Below are positions 62,541 through 64,000 of a DNA stretch of 64,000 bases, in pieces; position 1 is the first letter of the stretch, and each line of letters begins with the position of its first letter. The position numbers were made by a program, and so were the translations under genes. The DNA comes from Haemonchus contortus (taxonomy: Eukaryota; Nematoda; Chromadorea; Rhabditida; Trichostrongylidae). The DNA is taken from the NCBI GenBank assembly GCA_000469685.2, contig LS997562.1, positions 44,458,869-44,522,868 of the forward strand, in the 5' to 3' direction. The notes beneath the pieces were generated by a model, which made no database searches, was not told the origin of the DNA, and worked only from the letters and a program-made list of their open reading frames with translations.

Positions 62541-64000
62541 TTGAGATAGTTGGTATTGCAATATTCGGTCAATGGGCATGTTTGCGTGAGCGGGTGTGCC
62601 AGTATGGATGAGTAGTTTGTGAGCATTGTTATTTGAGCTAGGTTTTGTAGTCATAGGATTTAAGACTAATCGTTTCATTTATAGTAAGTATAGTAGTATT
62701 GGAGAGATGAGGGGGGGGGGGGTAGGGTGGGGGGGGGGGTGGGTTAATATGAGGTGGTGGCATCCTTTTTCATGGTGCTGCTCTTTTCGAATCGTTCAGA
62801 AAGTATTACTTTCCTTCTTCATTACTCGCTTCATTGAGAAGGGAATTCGTATTTTCCGAGAGGGTTAGAAGGCCGCATTATAAAGAACTCTATTTGGGCT
62901 AAGGAAGGAAACCCATGGTGAGCTTTGAGTACGAGTGAGTCCCCACAGCGTACAATTTCTGGTTTCAGATGGGTTGTTGCTATTGATTATTGGTACTGAC
63001 TTGACCAAAGGGTTAAGAAGCACGGGGAGTGGGTGTTGATTGGGGGTATGCTTCTTGGACCGTAGGAATGGTTGAGTGGTTATTAGGCCCTACCCCTACC
63101 CTTTCGATCGGGTTGGTTTTATGGAATTTGACTAAGATGTTTGGCAAATGTTCAAAGGTTCTAACTCAACCTAATTGGCTTAGCTTACCATGCCCTAGCT
63201 TGGATTTGGACGAGTACTTGGGTTACTAGAATTCTGGGAGGGATTCAGATAACTGTTAACGGGGAATAAGCTTTACATCCATACCCATCCCTCTCTCCCT
63301 CTTGTCGAGCACTTACCAGGTAAGTAGATTTCTAGGTTTCATCAGGTAAGTAAATTTTTGACTGAGGCATAGTTTTGTGTGTGCTTGTTTGTAGGTGGGT
63401 CTGAAGATATTTGAGTGTATGGGTCAGGTGGGTCCGAGCATTCCGCAAACGTTTTCTTTTGTTGGGAGTTGTTTTGATAAGCGTAGGGTGAACTATTTCA
63501 AAGGATTCATTGTTGTAGTTAGCAGGGTAGTTTATAATCACCACTTCTTTGAAACGAACCACAGTTTTGCTCGGACTCAGCTGCAGTAGTTGGGCGGGTA
63601 CGTGTGTGTGTGTGCGTAAGTGTGGGTGTGGGTGGGGTGTCCGTAGAGGAATTGCGGGATAGATTCAACCAGTAAAGATGGGTGGGTTAAACTGGGTGAA
63701 AGCGGGAACATTGCCCGCTATGGCATGTCTGGGAGGGGGGGGGGAGAGATTGTAGTGGCGTGCAGTGAGAAGTTATAGGTGTTTGTGACAGGTTGAGAGA
63801 GTCGGGCATTAGATAGCGTACTAGCCTTGGTAGTTCAGAATCGGGCAGTGGGAAGTGTGCTAGCACTATACAAATCTTTCGGGGCAGGAATATTTTAATA
63901 CTATAACATGGGATAGTTTGCTCTAGTTTTAAATGTCTACGGTTTAGCTAGAGAGTTCAGGGGGCTCATTTTGCTATTTAGAGGGGTGGGACAGGTGATC
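62541..64000. other. G/T-rich terminal stretch with many G-runs
   Basis: The plus strand is strikingly enriched in G and T. G-runs occur at about 62710-62721, 62729-62739 and 63736-63745, with (GT)n at about 63602-63620. No exon chain, signal peptide or known domain was found on either strand. It is probably low-complexity or decayed repeat DNA. Confidence 0.4.

Noticed and set aside
1..64000. CRISPR array, bacterial operon or prophage
   Set aside because: No regularly spaced repeats and no bacterial gene structure. Intron-containing genes and a eukaryotic serine tRNA show this is nuclear DNA.

Overview
The window looks like chromosomal DNA of a parasitic-type nematode, and a strongylid (hookworm-like) is the best guess. 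The evidence is small exons with TTTTCAG/TTGCAG acceptors and GT donors, acceptor-like sites a few bases upstream of start codons (expected for spliced-leader trans-splicing), long repeat-filled introns, and protein families that fit a worm. There are no operon-style bacterial genes. Most of the 64 kb is intergenic or intronic DNA with decayed mobile elements.

Layout. (1) 0-3.2 kb: decayed repeat, no gene called. (2) 3.29-5.29 kb, + strand: a complete three-exon gene for a 71-residue secreted precursor ending in a somatostatin/allatostatin-C-type peptide. (3) 7.8-8.26 kb: a copy of a short inverted-repeat element that recurs at 40.2 kb. (4) 11.37-11.64 kb: a fold-back element. (5) 12.13-16.83 kb, - strand: the 3' part of a gene for a secreted mosaic protein (Cys-rich CxC..CN module, Thr-rich spacer, charged coiled coil, C-terminal GPI-type signal). 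Its exons are joined here by splice phase, and the N-terminus was not located. (6) 17-35.9 kb: nothing firmly genic apart from one weak exon candidate; repeats, hairpins and homopolymers. (7) 35.94-36.02 kb, - strand: a clean tRNA-Ser(UGA). (8) 38.73-48.43 kb, + strand: a complete 13-exon fatty-acid amide hydrolase gene (524 aa); one intron carries a short inverted-repeat element next to a decayed mariner-type transposon. (9) 48.63-53.97 kb, - strand: a complete 9-exon palmitoyl-protein thioesterase 1 gene (313 aa), convergent with the amidase and about 200 bp from it; one intron holds a 1.1-kb palindrome with pol III-like boxes. (10) 56.42-56.77 kb, + strand: an isolated, frame-shifted P-domain exon of a furin-type proprotein convertase, followed by a short inverted-repeat element with an exact 9-bp target duplication. 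(11) 61.0-61.4 kb: two exons in matching phase from an unrecognised protein. (12) 61.8-64 kb: G/T-rich, repeat-like DNA with many G-runs.

Functionally, the two complete enzymes both act on lipid acyl groups (amide hydrolysis in membranes; thioester removal in lysosomes), but they face each other and are not co-transcribed. The neuropeptide, the mosaic surface protein and the convertase remnant are separate loci. All exon boundaries come from reading splice signals, phase continuity and remembered family motifs; no database or expression evidence was used.
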